A stretch of 64,000 nt of DNA. Origin: Acidimicrobiales bacterium (GTDB lineage Bacteria > Actinomycetota > Acidimicrobiia > Acidimicrobiales > SKKL01). Shown piece after piece: positions 8,447 through 16,677 of this stretch. Both the position numbers and the translations under genes were made by a program. Every line of letters starts with the position of its first letter. Position 1 is the stretch's first letter. The stretch is from assembly GCA_034521975.1 (NCBI GenBank), contig JAXHLR010000005.1, positions 62,001-126,000 of the forward strand, in the 5' to 3' direction. The notes under the pieces are model-generated. The model worked only from the letters and a program-made list of their open reading frames with translations. It was not told the DNA's origin and did no database searches.

Positions 8447-8815
8447 TCAGCTACTGGACTGAGCGGCGACTTCCTGGTGGACCTTGTCCATGTCGAGGTC
8501 GCGCACCTGCGAGATCAGGTCCTCGAGGGCGGCCTGGGGCAGGGCGCCGGCCTGGTTGAACACCAGCACGTTCTCACGGAAGACCATCAGCGTGGGGATC
8601 GACATGATCCCTGCTCCACCGGCGAGTGCCTGGTTGGCCTCGGTGTCGACCTTGCCGAACACGATGTCGTCGTGCTTCTCGGCGGCCTCTTCGAAGATGG
8701 GGGCGAACACGCGGCACGGGCCACACCACGACGCCCACCAGTCGACCAGCACGATGTCGTTGTTGCTGATGGTCTCTTCGAAGTTCGATTCGGTCAGTTC
8801 GACGGTTGCAGTCAC
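8447..8815 (-). CDS. trxA: thioredoxin
   Basis: A 122-residue single-domain thioredoxin with the redox motif WCGPC (C31, C34), preceded by VLVDWWAS and followed by the cis-proline loop MSIPTLMVF. It acts as a cytoplasmic dithiol reductant. Residues 105-122 form a short extension beyond the usual fold. The GTG at 8815 has an AAGGAG ribosome-binding site; an ATG-started longer frame would read through that site. It is transcribed divergently from an AhpD-like gene, and a palindrome sits between them at 8870-8885. Confidence 0.93.
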   Translation of the reverse strand: MTATVELTESNFEETISNNDIVLVDWWASWCGPCRVFAPIFEEAAEKHDDIVFGKVDTEANQALAGGAGIMSIPTLMVFRENVLVFNQAGALPQAALEDLISQVRDLDMDKVHQEVAAQSSS

Positions 8816-8869
8816 GATTGCTCCTTGTGGGGGCGGTCTGTCGGGGGCGTTCACCACGGTCCAACCAGG

Positions 8870-8885
8870 ATACCCCTGGAGGTAT
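8870..8885. promoter_or_regulatory. ATACC-N6-GGTAT palindrome in divergent promoter
   Basis: ATACC-CCTGGA-GGTAT lies between the thioredoxin (start 8815, minus) and AhpD-like (start 8959, plus) genes. Its form recalls CsoR/CstR-type operators (ATACCCC...GGTAT), but no such regulator is in the window. Confidence 0.4.
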
Positions 8886-8958
8886 TCCCGACCGTCGGCC
8901 CCACTCGCCAGGACCTTCGACCCTATGGATCGACCGGTGCAGCGGGTTGGATGGAGAC

Positions 8959-9336
8959 ATGACCACAGACCACTACACCGATGTCATCGATGAGCTCAAG
9001 GAGCCCACTCGCTCGTTGCGGCAGGCCTCGCCCGATGTCTGGGCCGGGTTCGGGGAGCTCCACAAGGCGGCGGTGTCCGATGGAGCCCTTCCCGCTCGGG
9101 TGAAGGAGCTGGTGGCGCTGTCGATCGCGGTGGTGAAGCAGTGCGACGGCTGTATCGCCTACCACGCCAAGGCCGCTGCCCGTCGAGGGGCCACCCCCGA
9201 GGAGGTGGCCGAGGTGCTCGGCGTCGCCCTGCTCATGGACGGCGGCACCGCCTCGGTGTACGGCCCACGGGCCTGGGATGCCTACCGGGAGTTCGCCGGT
9301 CCGAGCGACGATTCGGTCCGGGCCGAGGCAGGATGA
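8959..9336 (+). CDS. AhpD-like carboxymuconolactone decarboxylase family protein
   Basis: A 125-residue helical protein with the AhpD-type redox/proton-relay motif CDGCIAYHAKAAARRG (CxxC followed by H). This matches alkylhydroperoxidase-like CMD proteins, which reduce peroxides or act as general redox adaptors. The start is ATG 8959 with GGAG close upstream. It is followed at 5 bp by the DUF302 gene, so they are co-transcribed, and it faces thioredoxin across a shared promoter region. The grouping suggests a thiol-redox or sulfur stress function, which is inference. Confidence 0.88.
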   Translation: MTTDHYTDVIDELKEPTRSLRQASPDVWAGFGELHKAAVSDGALPARVKELVALSIAVVKQCDGCIAYHAKAAARRGATPEEVAEVLGVALLMDGGTASVYGPRAWDAYREFAGPSDDSVRAEAG

Positions 9337-9340
9337 ACCC

Positions 9341-9745
9341 ATGACCACACCATCACCGTCAACACCGCGAGCGATCGAGATTCGGGTCGAGATGCCCATG
9401 GACGAAGCCGAAGCCGCGGTCCGGGAGGCACTCGCGGCCGAGGGCTTCGGCGTGCTCACCGAGATCGACGTGGCGGCCACGCTTCGCGCCAAGATCGGCG
9501 TCGAGCGTGCACCGCTCAAGATCCTCGGCGCCTGCAACCCGACCTTCGCCCACCAGGCCCTCGAGCTCGACCCGTCGGCGAGTCTCGTGCTGCCGTGCAA
9601 CGTCGTGCTCGAACCCGATCCCGAGGGTGGCACCAAGGTCTCGGCAGTCGATCCCCGTTCGCTGATGGCCGGCGAGCAGTTCGCCGAGCTGGCCGGCGCC
9701 GCCGCCGAGCGTATCCAGGCCGCGCTCGACTCGCTCGACGGTTAG
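9341..9745 (+). CDS. DUF302 family protein
   Basis: A 134-residue protein of the DUF302 type: an alpha/beta fold with AEAAVREALAAEGFGVLTEI, then LKILGACNPTFAHQAL and LPCNVVLE. The conserved cysteine of GACNP and that of LPCN are present. The family is widespread and uncharacterised, often beside thioredoxin- or rhodanese-type genes. The start has an AGGATG site overlapping the end of the AhpD-like gene. Its stop overlaps the convergent LysR stop by 4 bases. Confidence 0.85.
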   Translation: MTTPSPSTPRAIEIRVEMPMDEAEAAVREALAAEGFGVLTEIDVAATLRAKIGVERAPLKILGACNPTFAHQALELDPSASLVLPCNVVLEPDPEGGTKVSAVDPRSLMAGEQFAELAGAAAERIQAALDSLDG

Positions 9746-10653
9746 GCCGCGGTGAGCTTCGCGCTGGATGTCGCGTCGATGATGACATCGAGGACCGCTC
9801 GAACCGTGGGGCGCTTGCTCGACGCCTCGCGGTAGGCCACCTCGACCGAGCGCTGCACCGGCTGGGTGATCTCGAGCAGCCGGACCCCCGGCGGCCGGTC
9901 GTGCAACGCCAGCTCGGGAAGCAGGGTGATGCCCGCCCCTGCCGCCACCAAGCGAAGTGTGGCCGGCAGGTTGTCGATCTCGTGAGCCACGCGGGGCTCG
10001 AAGCCCGCCTCCCGACACGCCCCGACCACGCACCGGCGACAGCTCGACTCGGCGGTTCCGGCGATGAACACCTCGTCGGTCAGCGTGGTGAGATCGACCG
10101 GTGCGGTGAGGGGGTGGTGGTCGGGCACGGCCAGCCGGAACGGCTCGGTCAGCACGGTCTCGCGATGGGCTCCGCGCGGGCGGGGGCTGGGGGCGTGGGG
10201 GTAGTCGAGCACCAGGGCGATGTCGATGGCGCCGGCCAGCAGGGCCTCGAGCGACACATCGGGGTCGAGCTGGGTGGATCGCAAGGTGACGCCCGGATGC
10301 TCGGCGGCGAGGCGGGTGACGACCTCGGGCATCAGGGCCGAGGCGAAGGACTCGAAGGTGGAGATCCGCACCGTCCCGGTCGGCTCCTCGCCGATGGCCT
10401 CGAGCGCGGCCTGGGCATGTTCGATCGTGCCGAGCACCTCCTCGGCGTGAGCGGCGAGGGCGTGGCCGGCATCGGTGAGCTGCACGCCCCGCCCCACCCG
10501 CTCGAGCACGGGCTGGCCGGTGGCCCGCTCGAGCGCCGCGATCTGCTGCGACGCGGCCGACGCGGTGTAGCCGAGCGATGCCGCCGCCGCAGCGAGGGTG
10601 CCACGGACCGCGACCTCGCGGAGCATGCGGAGCTGGCGGAGGGTGAGATCCAC
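9742..10653 (-). CDS. LysR-family transcriptional regulator
   Basis: A 303-residue LysR protein. The N-terminal winged helix (LRQLRMLREVAVRGTLAAAA, then SQQIAALERATGQPVLER) is standard, and the substrate domain runs from about residue 90 to 295. A CRRC pair (SSCRRCVVGACREAG) in the effector domain is unusual and could sense thiol or metal state. It converges with DUF302 and is divergent from a small Cys-rich protein. An imperfect palindrome at 10688-10706 in the shared promoter is a candidate binding site. Confidence 0.9.
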   Translation of the reverse strand: MDLTLRQLRMLREVAVRGTLAAAAASLGYTASAASQQIAALERATGQPVLERVGRGVQLTDAGHALAAHAEEVLGTIEHAQAALEAIGEEPTGTVRISTFESFASALMPEVVTRLAAEHPGVTLRSTQLDPDVSLEALLAGAIDIALVLDYPHAPSPRPRGAHRETVLTEPFRLAVPDHHPLTAPVDLTTLTDEVFIAGTAESSCRRCVVGACREAGFEPRVAHEIDNLPATLRLVAAGAGITLLPELALHDRPPGVRLLEITQPVQRSVEVAYREASSKRPTVRAVLDVIIDATSSAKLTAA

Positions 10654-10687
10654 TGCGGCGACCCTAGCAGCGATTCAACAGCTACAC

Positions 10688-10706
10688 TTGATGGAGTCCT
10701 AATCAA
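10688..10706. promoter_or_regulatory. TTGAT-N9-ATCAA inverted repeat
   Basis: An inverted repeat in the 96-bp divergent region between lysR (start 10653) and the small Cys protein (start 10750). It is a plausible LysR binding site, though its T/A spacing is not the classic T-N11-A. Confidence 0.4.
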
Positions 10707-10749
10707 CGTTTCGCTTTTCTTCAGAGTAAGGTCGTGTGACGCTGCACCC

Positions 10750-10914
10750 ATGTTCACCTTCCACTGCAACCGCTGCGACACCACCCACACCGGATCGAGC
10801 CGCGACGTGGTCTCGGTCCACACCACCAGCGAGGGCCGCATCGCCTATGTCCGGTGCCCCCTCGGCCACCTGTCGGTGCTGAGGTTCGACACCCTTGACC
10901 TCAAGGCGGCTTGA
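10750..10914 (+). CDS. small CxxC protein, possible zinc ribbon
   Basis: A 54-residue protein, MFTFHCNRCDTTHTGSS..., with a CxxC near the N-terminus, several histidines and a single later Cys in VRCPLGHLS. It may be a minimal zinc-binding or nucleic-acid-associated peptide. It was missed as a separate short reading frame because a longer frame runs through it. The start at ATG 10750 is preferred since coding character begins there. Function unknown. Confidence 0.55.
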   Translation: MFTFHCNRCDTTHTGSSRDVVSVHTTSEGRIAYVRCPLGHLSVLRFDTLDLKAA

Positions 10915-11063
10915 GCTCGTACCGTCGGTCCCATGCCATGATCAATCGCCCCGGGTTTCGTGTCCTCGACCCCGAGAGCGTCCGCCGCGAGATCGCCGAC
11001 CGTTCCAGAAGGCGCCCGCTGCCTGGAACCCGTATCGTCGGGATGGCTGAGGCATCTACGAGG

Positions 11064-11079
11064 TCACCCGAACGGGTGA
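11064..11079. promoter_or_regulatory. palindromic operator TCACCCG-N2-CGGGTGA (copy 1)
   Basis: A perfect 7-bp-arm palindrome with spacer AA, 40 bases upstream of the cyclase/LuxR gene. The same element, also followed by TGCT, occurs at 14484-14499 before the methyltransferase. The shared placement suggests binding by the LuxR-type protein encoded between them. Confidence 0.75.
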
Positions 11080-11119
11080 TGCTTGCCGAGTTCGGGACGC
11101 CCAGGGTGAGGTCGTGGAC

Positions 11120-14100
11120 ATGGACGAGTCGCTTCCCGTGGGAACGGTCACCCTGGTGCTCTCCGATCTCGAGGGGTCGGTGCGCTTGTGGGAGCAAGAC
11201 CGGCAGGCCATGGCAACGTCGGTGGAGCGAGTCGATTCGATGGTTCGTTCCCTGGCAGTCCGCCATGAAGGGGTGCGGCCGGTGGAGCAGGGTGAGGGTG
11301 ACAGTTTCGTCCTGGCGTTCTCGCGCCCGTCCGCTGCGGTCGCCTTCGCTCTCGCCTTCCAGCGCGAGGTCGAGACCGAAGCCTGGCCGGGCGGGCTCGA
11401 TCTCGGCTTCCGCCTTGGTGTGCACACCGGCGAGATCGAGCTTCGCGACGAAGGGAACTACGCCGGTCCCACCGTGAACCGGTGTGCCCGCATCAGGGAT
11501 CTCGGGCGGGGCGGCCAGACCCTCGTCTCCCAACCCACGCGTGATCTGGTGCTCGACTCGCTCCCCGACGGGTCAGTCCTCGAGGACCTCGGCAGCCAGG
11601 TGCTCCGGGACCTCGGACGGCCCGAACGTGTCTACTGGCTTCGCCACCCGGATCTCGCCGAGGTCACCGTCGACCGCATGTCCGGAGCGTGCCCCGGCGG
11701 TGTCCCCGCGCCCGCCACGAGCTTCGTCGGTCGGACCGAGGAGATCGCTTCGATCACCCGCCTGCTCCCCACCACCCGCGTACTGAGCCTCATCGGAGCG
11801 GGCGGGAGTGGGAAGACCCGCCTGGCGATCTCGGTCGCCGCAGGTGAGCGGTCGCGGCGAGACGGGGGTGTTCGATGGGTGGAGCTGGGGTCGGTGAGCG
11901 ATCCGGCGCTGGTGGAGACCATCGTCGCCGAGGCCATCGGCCTACGCCCCCGCCCGGGTCGGGACCCCTTGCCAGCCCTGGTCGAAGCGCTGTCCCCGCT
12001 CGATTCGCTGCTCGCGCTCGACAACTGCGAGCACCTGATCGAGGAGTGTGCACGAGTCGTCGACGAGCTCGTTCGCGGTTGCCCGGATCTCGTGGTGCTG
12101 GCCACCAGCCGAGAACCCCTCGGTGTCATGGGTGAGACGACCTTCAGGGTGCCCTCGTTGGCGGTCCCCGTCGGAGGTCAGTCCGCTGTCGCCGACCTCG
12201 AGTCGGTCGACTCGGTCCGGCTCTTCGTCGATCGAGCCCGCCAGGTGCGACCAGGCTTCTCGCTGACCGATGACAACGCGCCTGCGGTCGCTGCCATCTG
12301 CTCCCGATTGGACGGCATCCCGCTGGCGATCGAGCTGGCGGCAGCTCGGGTCCGCATGCTGACTCCCCTGCAGATCGCCGAAGGTCTCGACGACCGCTTC
12401 AGACTGCTGACCGGGGGTGGACGCAGCGCCCTCCCCCGGCAGAGGACCCTGGAGGCGTCGGTTGCATGGAGCTACGACCTGCTCACCCCGTCTGAGCAGC
12501 TCGTCCTCGCCCAGCTGTCGGTCTTTGCCGGCTCGTTCACCATCGAGGCCGCGGAACGAGTTGCAGGTGTCGTCGCCCGCGAGGACAGCGAGCGCGGCGA
12601 TCGGGCCTTCCTCGACCTCCTCAGCTCACTGGTCGATCGCTCCTTGGTCCACGCCGACCTCCGTGAGGACGAGGCCCGTTACCGGATCCTCGAGACGGTG
12701 AGAGCGTTCGCTCGCGAGCGTCTCGCCGGGCTCGACGACCCCGATGCGGCTCGCGACCGCCATCTGCACTATTTCATCGATCTGGCGGCCAGCTCCCGTG
12801 AAGGTCTTGTGTCCGACGCCCCCCGATGGCTCGGCAGGCTCGGGAGTGCGCTGGACGACCTGCGCGCCGCGATGGACTGGGCGATGGCATCTGGCCGACC
12901 TCTTGACGTCGTGGCCATCGTCGAGGCCTCTTGGGGGTTCTGGATGGTGCGTTGCCTCTTCAACGAGACCCATCGCCGTCTGAGTGAGGCGGCAACGACC
13001 GGTGGCGACTCCGAACAGGATCGGGCGAAGGCGCTGGCGTCGGCGTCGGTGCTCGCCCTGATGGGAGGCGACTTCCACGCTGGATTCGCGTGCGCCGACG
13101 ATGCAGTTGCGCCTGCCGAGCGATCTCATGACCGGCTCATCGCAGGTAGGGCCCACCTCTACCGGGCCTGGTGCGGCTACCTCGGCGGACTCGCCTCCAC
13201 CGAGGACACGGAGCATGACCTCGACGCAGCGTCGGTCGAGCTTGGTGAGGTGGGCCTGGCCGATGATCGGGTGCGGGTGGATCTGTATCGCGGAACACTG
13301 CACGCGATGGCCGGCCGGACCTCAGTTGGTCTCACCGAGCTCGAGCGCGCGCTCGAGGCGGCCGCTGCGCACGACCTCACGAACTTGGCAGCACCTGTGC
13401 AGGTGTTCATGTCGCAGGTGCTCGTGCTCAGGGGAGATCTCGACCGGGCACGCCGTGAAGCCTGTGAGGCGGTCGAGAAAGGTCGCATGATCGGCTTTCA
13501 TGCCTTCGTTTCGGCCGGTCTGACGCGTCTCGCTGCCGCCGAGACCTTCGCCGGGAACAGCGCAGCATCTGCTGCTCACCTCCGCGAGGCGCTCGACGTC
13601 GCCAAGGCCGAGAACCTCGTGACCTTCGAGATGATGGCGCACCAAGTTGCGGCCCACAGGGCGTACCGATTCGACGACTTCGACTCGGCTCGACGCCACG
13701 CCGAGAGCGCCTACGCCGGCTCGCTGGACACCGGTAGCCGGACTTTCGAAGCGGAAAGCCGGTGGGTCCTCGGGATCCTCGATCGGCTCGACGGCGACAC
13801 CAAATCGGCATGGGACCACACCATGCGGGCCAGGGCCCTGAGTGACGATCCCCGATACGCCCAGGTCCTTGCTGGGGCGTCGCTGACGCTCAGTCACCTC
13901 GCGCTCGATGACGGTGACCTCGCCACAGCCTGGGAGCACGCCCACGAGAGCCTCGAGATCGCCTCGGGTGCCGAGCTCCTCCACGACGTGGCCGACGCCC
14001 TCGAGGCGCTCGCAGGTCTCGGGTTGGTCACCGATCGGGCCGAGCAGGCCGCTCGACTGCTGGGCGCCGCCGACCGCCTCCGCAACCAGATCGGGATCGC

Positions 14101-14464
14101 CCGCTTCCCGTTCGAACGGGATCGGTATCCACAGATGGTCTCGACCACCCGGGCCATGCTCGGCGAGCAGGCGTTCGACCAGGCGCTGGCCGGCGGTGTC
14201 TCCCTGGCAGTCGGTGAGGCGGTGGCCTATGCCAGGCGAGGTCGGGGTGAGCGCGTTCGCGCCGTGACCGGTTGGCAGAGCCTCACTCCAGCGGAGGGCC
14301 AGGTCGCATCGCTGGTTGCCGAAGGGTTGACCAACGCCGAGGTCGCGGATCGCCTGTTCGTGAGCGTCAACACGGTGAAGACCCATCTCTCCCACGTCTT
14401 CGACAAGCTCGGTATCGGCCGGCGCTCCGAGCTGGCGGCCGAGGTCGCTCGTCGGGCCAGCTGA
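11120..14464 (+). CDS. adenylate cyclase-like / NTPase / LuxR HTH regulator
   Basis: A 1114-residue multidomain regulator. Residues about 8-170 resemble a class III nucleotide cyclase (LVLSDLEGSVRLWE with D16, QGEGDSFVLAF with D61, GPTVNRCARIRD, GGQTLVS). An AAA/STAND NTPase follows, with Walker A GAGGSGKT and a LDNCEHL Walker B-like segment. Then come TPR-like helices and a C-terminal LuxR/GerE HTH (LTPAEGQVASLVAEGLTNAE, then VADRLFVSVNTVKTHL). The architecture is that of mycobacterial Rv0386-like proteins. Both metal aspartates are present, but cyclase activity is unproven. ATG 11120 is used; GTG 11114 is possible. A palindrome precedes this gene and the next. Confidence 0.92.
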   Translation: MDESLPVGTVTLVLSDLEGSVRLWEQDRQAMATSVERVDSMVRSLAVRHEGVRPVEQGEGDSFVLAFSRPSAAVAFALAFQREVETEAWPGGLDLGFRLGVHTGEIELRDEGNYAGPTVNRCARIRDLGRGGQTLVSQPTRDLVLDSLPDGSVLEDLGSQVLRDLGRPERVYWLRHPDLAEVTVDRMSGACPGGVPAPATSFVGRTEEIASITRLLPTTRVLSLIGAGGSGKTRLAISVAAGERSRRDGGVRWVELGSVSDPALVETIVAEAIGLRPRPGRDPLPALVEALSPLDSLLALDNCEHLIEECARVVDELVRGCPDLVVLATSREPLGVMGETTFRVPSLAVPVGGQSAVADLESVDSVRLFVDRARQVRPGFSLTDDNAPAVAAICSRLDGIPLAIELAAARVRMLTPLQIAEGLDDRFRLLTGGGRSALPRQRTLEASVAWSYDLLTPSEQLVLAQLSVFAGSFTIEAAERVAGVVAREDSERGDRAFLDLLSSLVDRSLVHADLREDEARYRILETVRAFARERLAGLDDPDAARDRHLHYFIDLAASSREGLVSDAPRWLGRLGSALDDLRAAMDWAMASGRPLDVVAIVEASWGFWMVRCLFNETHRRLSEAATTGGDSEQDRAKALASASVLALMGGDFHAGFACADDAVAPAERSHDRLIAGRAHLYRAWCGYLGGLASTEDTEHDLDAASVELGEVGLADDRVRVDLYRGTLHAMAGRTSVGLTELERALEAAAAHDLTNLAAPVQVFMSQVLVLRGDLDRARREACEAVEKGRMIGFHAFVSAGLTRLAAAETFAGNSAASAAHLREALDVAKAENLVTFEMMAHQVAAHRAYRFDDFDSARRHAESAYAGSLDTGSRTFEAESRWVLGILDRLDGDTKSAWDHTMRARALSDDPRYAQVLAGASLTLSHLALDDGDLATAWEHAHESLEIASGAELLHDVADALEALAGLGLVTDRAEQAARLLGAADRLRNQIGIARFPFERDRYPQMVSTTRAMLGEQAFDQALAGGVSLAVGEAVAYARRGRGERVRAVTGWQSLTPAEGQVASLVAEGLTNAEVADRLFVSVNTVKTHLSHVFDKLGIGRRSELAAEVARRAS

Positions 14465-14483
14465 CCTGTTGGTCTTCGCCGGA

Positions 14484-14499
14484 TCACCCGGTCGGGTGA
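14484..14499. promoter_or_regulatory. palindromic operator TCACCCG-N2-CGGGTGA (copy 2)
   Basis: Same palindrome as at 11064, with spacer GT and 8-bp arms if the flanking A/T pair is counted. It starts 20 bases after the LuxR gene stop and 62 bases before the methyltransferase ATG, so the methyltransferase probably has its own regulated promoter. Confidence 0.75.
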
Positions 14500-14560
14500 T
14501 GCTCGTTCGCTCCTTCGGGTGCACGGTCGGTGGCAACGAACCGACACCTGGAGGTGCAAG

Positions 14561-15655
14561 ATGACCGAGCAGGCGACCACGCCAGCACCGACCCCCGACC
14601 CGACGATCGATCCCAGTGCCGTCGAAGCGTTCGCCTTCCAGGTCGGCGCCGACCTCGGGGCAGCGCTCGGGGTCCTCCTCGCCCACCTCGGCGATCAGCT
14701 GGGACTCTGGCGGGAGCTCTCCCGATCAGGCCAGACCACTCCCGACCAGCTCGCCGTAGCGACGGGGACGAACGAGCGCATGATCCGGGAGTGGCTGTCG
14801 GCCCAAGCGGCAGCGGGCTATGTGACCTACGACCCTGCGACAAGCCAGTTCGAGCTGCCGGCCGAGCATGCGATGGTGCTGGCGGAGGAGCAGAGCCCCG
14901 CGTTCCTGGGAGGTGGGTTCCAGATGGTGACCGGCGTGTACCAGAGGCCCCACGACGCGTTGGCGGCACTGCGCACCGGAACGGGCCTTGGGTGGGCCGA
15001 CCATCACCACGACATGTTCGAGGGCGTCGAGCGGACCTTCCGCCCCACCTATGAGGCAGCGCTGACCACTGAGTGGATCCCCTCCCTCGACGGGGTCGAG
15101 CAACGCTTGGCTGCCGGTGGACGGGTGGCCGATGTCGGCTGCGGGCATGGTGCCTCCACCGTGCTCATGGCAGAGGCCTATCCCGATGCGACCGTCGTCG
15201 GGTGCGACAAGCACCCCGAGTCGATCCAGGTCGCCCGAGGCCGTGCCGCTGAGCGAGGTCTCGGCGATCGGATCACCTTCGACGTCGCCAGTGCGACCGA
15301 GCTCGCGGGTGACGGGTACGACCTGATCACCTATCTCGACTGCCTCCACGACATGGCCGATCCGCTCGGAGCGGTTCGCCACGCGGCGACGATCCTGGCG
15401 CCCGGCGGCTCGGTCATGGTGGTCGAGCCGTTTGCGGCCGATCGTCTCGAGGACAACCTCAACCCCGTCGGCCGCTTGTACTACTCCGGATCGACACTGA
15501 TCTGTACCCCGTCATCGCTCGCCGAGGACGGAGCAGCGCTCGGGGCCCAGGCGGGGGAGGCCAGATTGCGGTCGATCTTCGACCATGCCAGCTACTCGAG
15601 TTTCCGCCGGGTCGCCGAGACGCCACTCCACATCGTGTACGAGGCGCGCCTGTGA
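14561..15655 (+). CDS. class I SAM methyltransferase with N-terminal winged helix
   Basis: A 364-residue methyltransferase. The N-terminal part (about 20-110) is a winged-helix dimerisation domain like that of Rv2258c/O-methyltransferase-type proteins. The SAM fold follows with motif I VADVGCGHGASTVLMAEAYP, acidic motif II VVGCDKHPES and post-motif segments ITYLDCLHDMADP. Substrate unknown. The start has a strong GGAGG site. It lies downstream of the cyclase/LuxR regulator and shares its upstream palindrome, so it is a likely target gene. Confidence 0.9.
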   Translation: MTEQATTPAPTPDPTIDPSAVEAFAFQVGADLGAALGVLLAHLGDQLGLWRELSRSGQTTPDQLAVATGTNERMIREWLSAQAAAGYVTYDPATSQFELPAEHAMVLAEEQSPAFLGGGFQMVTGVYQRPHDALAALRTGTGLGWADHHHDMFEGVERTFRPTYEAALTTEWIPSLDGVEQRLAAGGRVADVGCGHGASTVLMAEAYPDATVVGCDKHPESIQVARGRAAERGLGDRITFDVASATELAGDGYDLITYLDCLHDMADPLGAVRHAATILAPGGSVMVVEPFAADRLEDNLNPVGRLYYSGSTLICTPSSLAEDGAALGAQAGEARLRSIFDHASYSSFRRVAETPLHIVYEARL

Positions 15656-15806
15656 GCCGCTCGCGATCACGAGCTGGCCTGTAGGGCGTGGCGAGCGAGT
15701 CAGGGTCGACCACCTGGACGCCGCATCGGTGTCGGCGTCTGGGTGGGTCCCGTATCGTCTGGGGGACTGATCCCCGCTGGGGTCTCGCCGACAAGGGGAG
15801 CGTCCG

Positions 15807-16664
15807 ATGTTCCGACTCGCCAACCTCGACGGCCGTTCTGTGCTGGTCGCCGTCGACCACTGGTACGACCTGGCGTCGCTCGCCGATGCCCCCGCCCTCG
15901 CCGATCCGATGGTGGCGATCTCCCGCTTCGATGAGCTGCACGCCGCGAACGAACGCCTGGCCGGCGCCGACCCGGGAGGCCTCATCGAGGAGGTGACGCT
16001 CGGGCCTTGTGTGCCCCGACCCCAGAAGGTCTTCGCCATCGGCCTCAACTACCGCTCGCACGCCGCCGAGTCCAATCTCGAGTTCCCATCGGCGCCGGTC
16101 GTGTTCACCAAGTTCCCCAGCTGCCTCGCGGGGCCCACCGCCCAGATCGAGCTCGGGGGTGACACCGTCGACTGGGAGGTCGAGCTGGTGGCGGTGATCG
16201 GCCGCGGTGGCCGCCACATCGCCGAGGACCGCGCGTGGGAACACGTCGCCGGGCTCTGCCTCGGCCAAGACGTCTCGGACCGGACCGTGCAGCTCACCGG
16301 CAACCCCGCGCAGTTCTCGATGGGCAAGAGCTTCGACACCTACGGGCCCATCGGCCCCGCCGTGGTGAGCGTCGACGCCTTCGACGACCCCGACGACATC
16401 GGGCTGTGGTGCGACGTCTCCCGGGAGCGAATGCAGGATGCCCGCACCAGCGACCTCATCTTCGCCGTACCGGAGCTGATCGCCTACCTGTCATCGATCT
16501 GCACGCTCGAACCCGGCGATGTGGTCTTCACCGGGACTCCCGCCGGTGTCGGAGGGCCCCGAGGCCGGTTCCTTCGCGACGGCGACGTGGTCGAGAGCGG
16601 TGCCGAGGTCATCGGCGAGCTGCGCAATCGCTGCGTCACCGCCCTCGGAGACGCTGTCCCCTGA
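15807..16664 (+). CDS. fumarylacetoacetate hydrolase family protein
   Basis: A 285-residue FAH-fold enzyme. The metal-binding acidic residues are visible in DTVDWEVELVAVIGR and the substrate loop in FTKFPSC; the C-terminal GDVVFTGTPAGVG signature is intact. Family members hydrolyse C-C bonds of acylpyruvates or isomerise 2-hydroxyhepta-dienedioates in aromatic catabolism; the substrate here is unknown. A TATCGT -10-like element lies about 55 bases upstream. It converges with the GH13 gene with 13 bp between stops. Confidence 0.9.
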   Translation: MFRLANLDGRSVLVAVDHWYDLASLADAPALADPMVAISRFDELHAANERLAGADPGGLIEEVTLGPCVPRPQKVFAIGLNYRSHAAESNLEFPSAPVVFTKFPSCLAGPTAQIELGGDTVDWEVELVAVIGRGGRHIAEDRAWEHVAGLCLGQDVSDRTVQLTGNPAQFSMGKSFDTYGPIGPAVVSVDAFDDPDDIGLWCDVSRERMQDARTSDLIFAVPELIAYLSSICTLEPGDVVFTGTPAGVGGPRGRFLRDGDVVESGAEVIGELRNRCVTALGDAVP

Positions 16665-16677
16665 CATTGGCCGCGCC

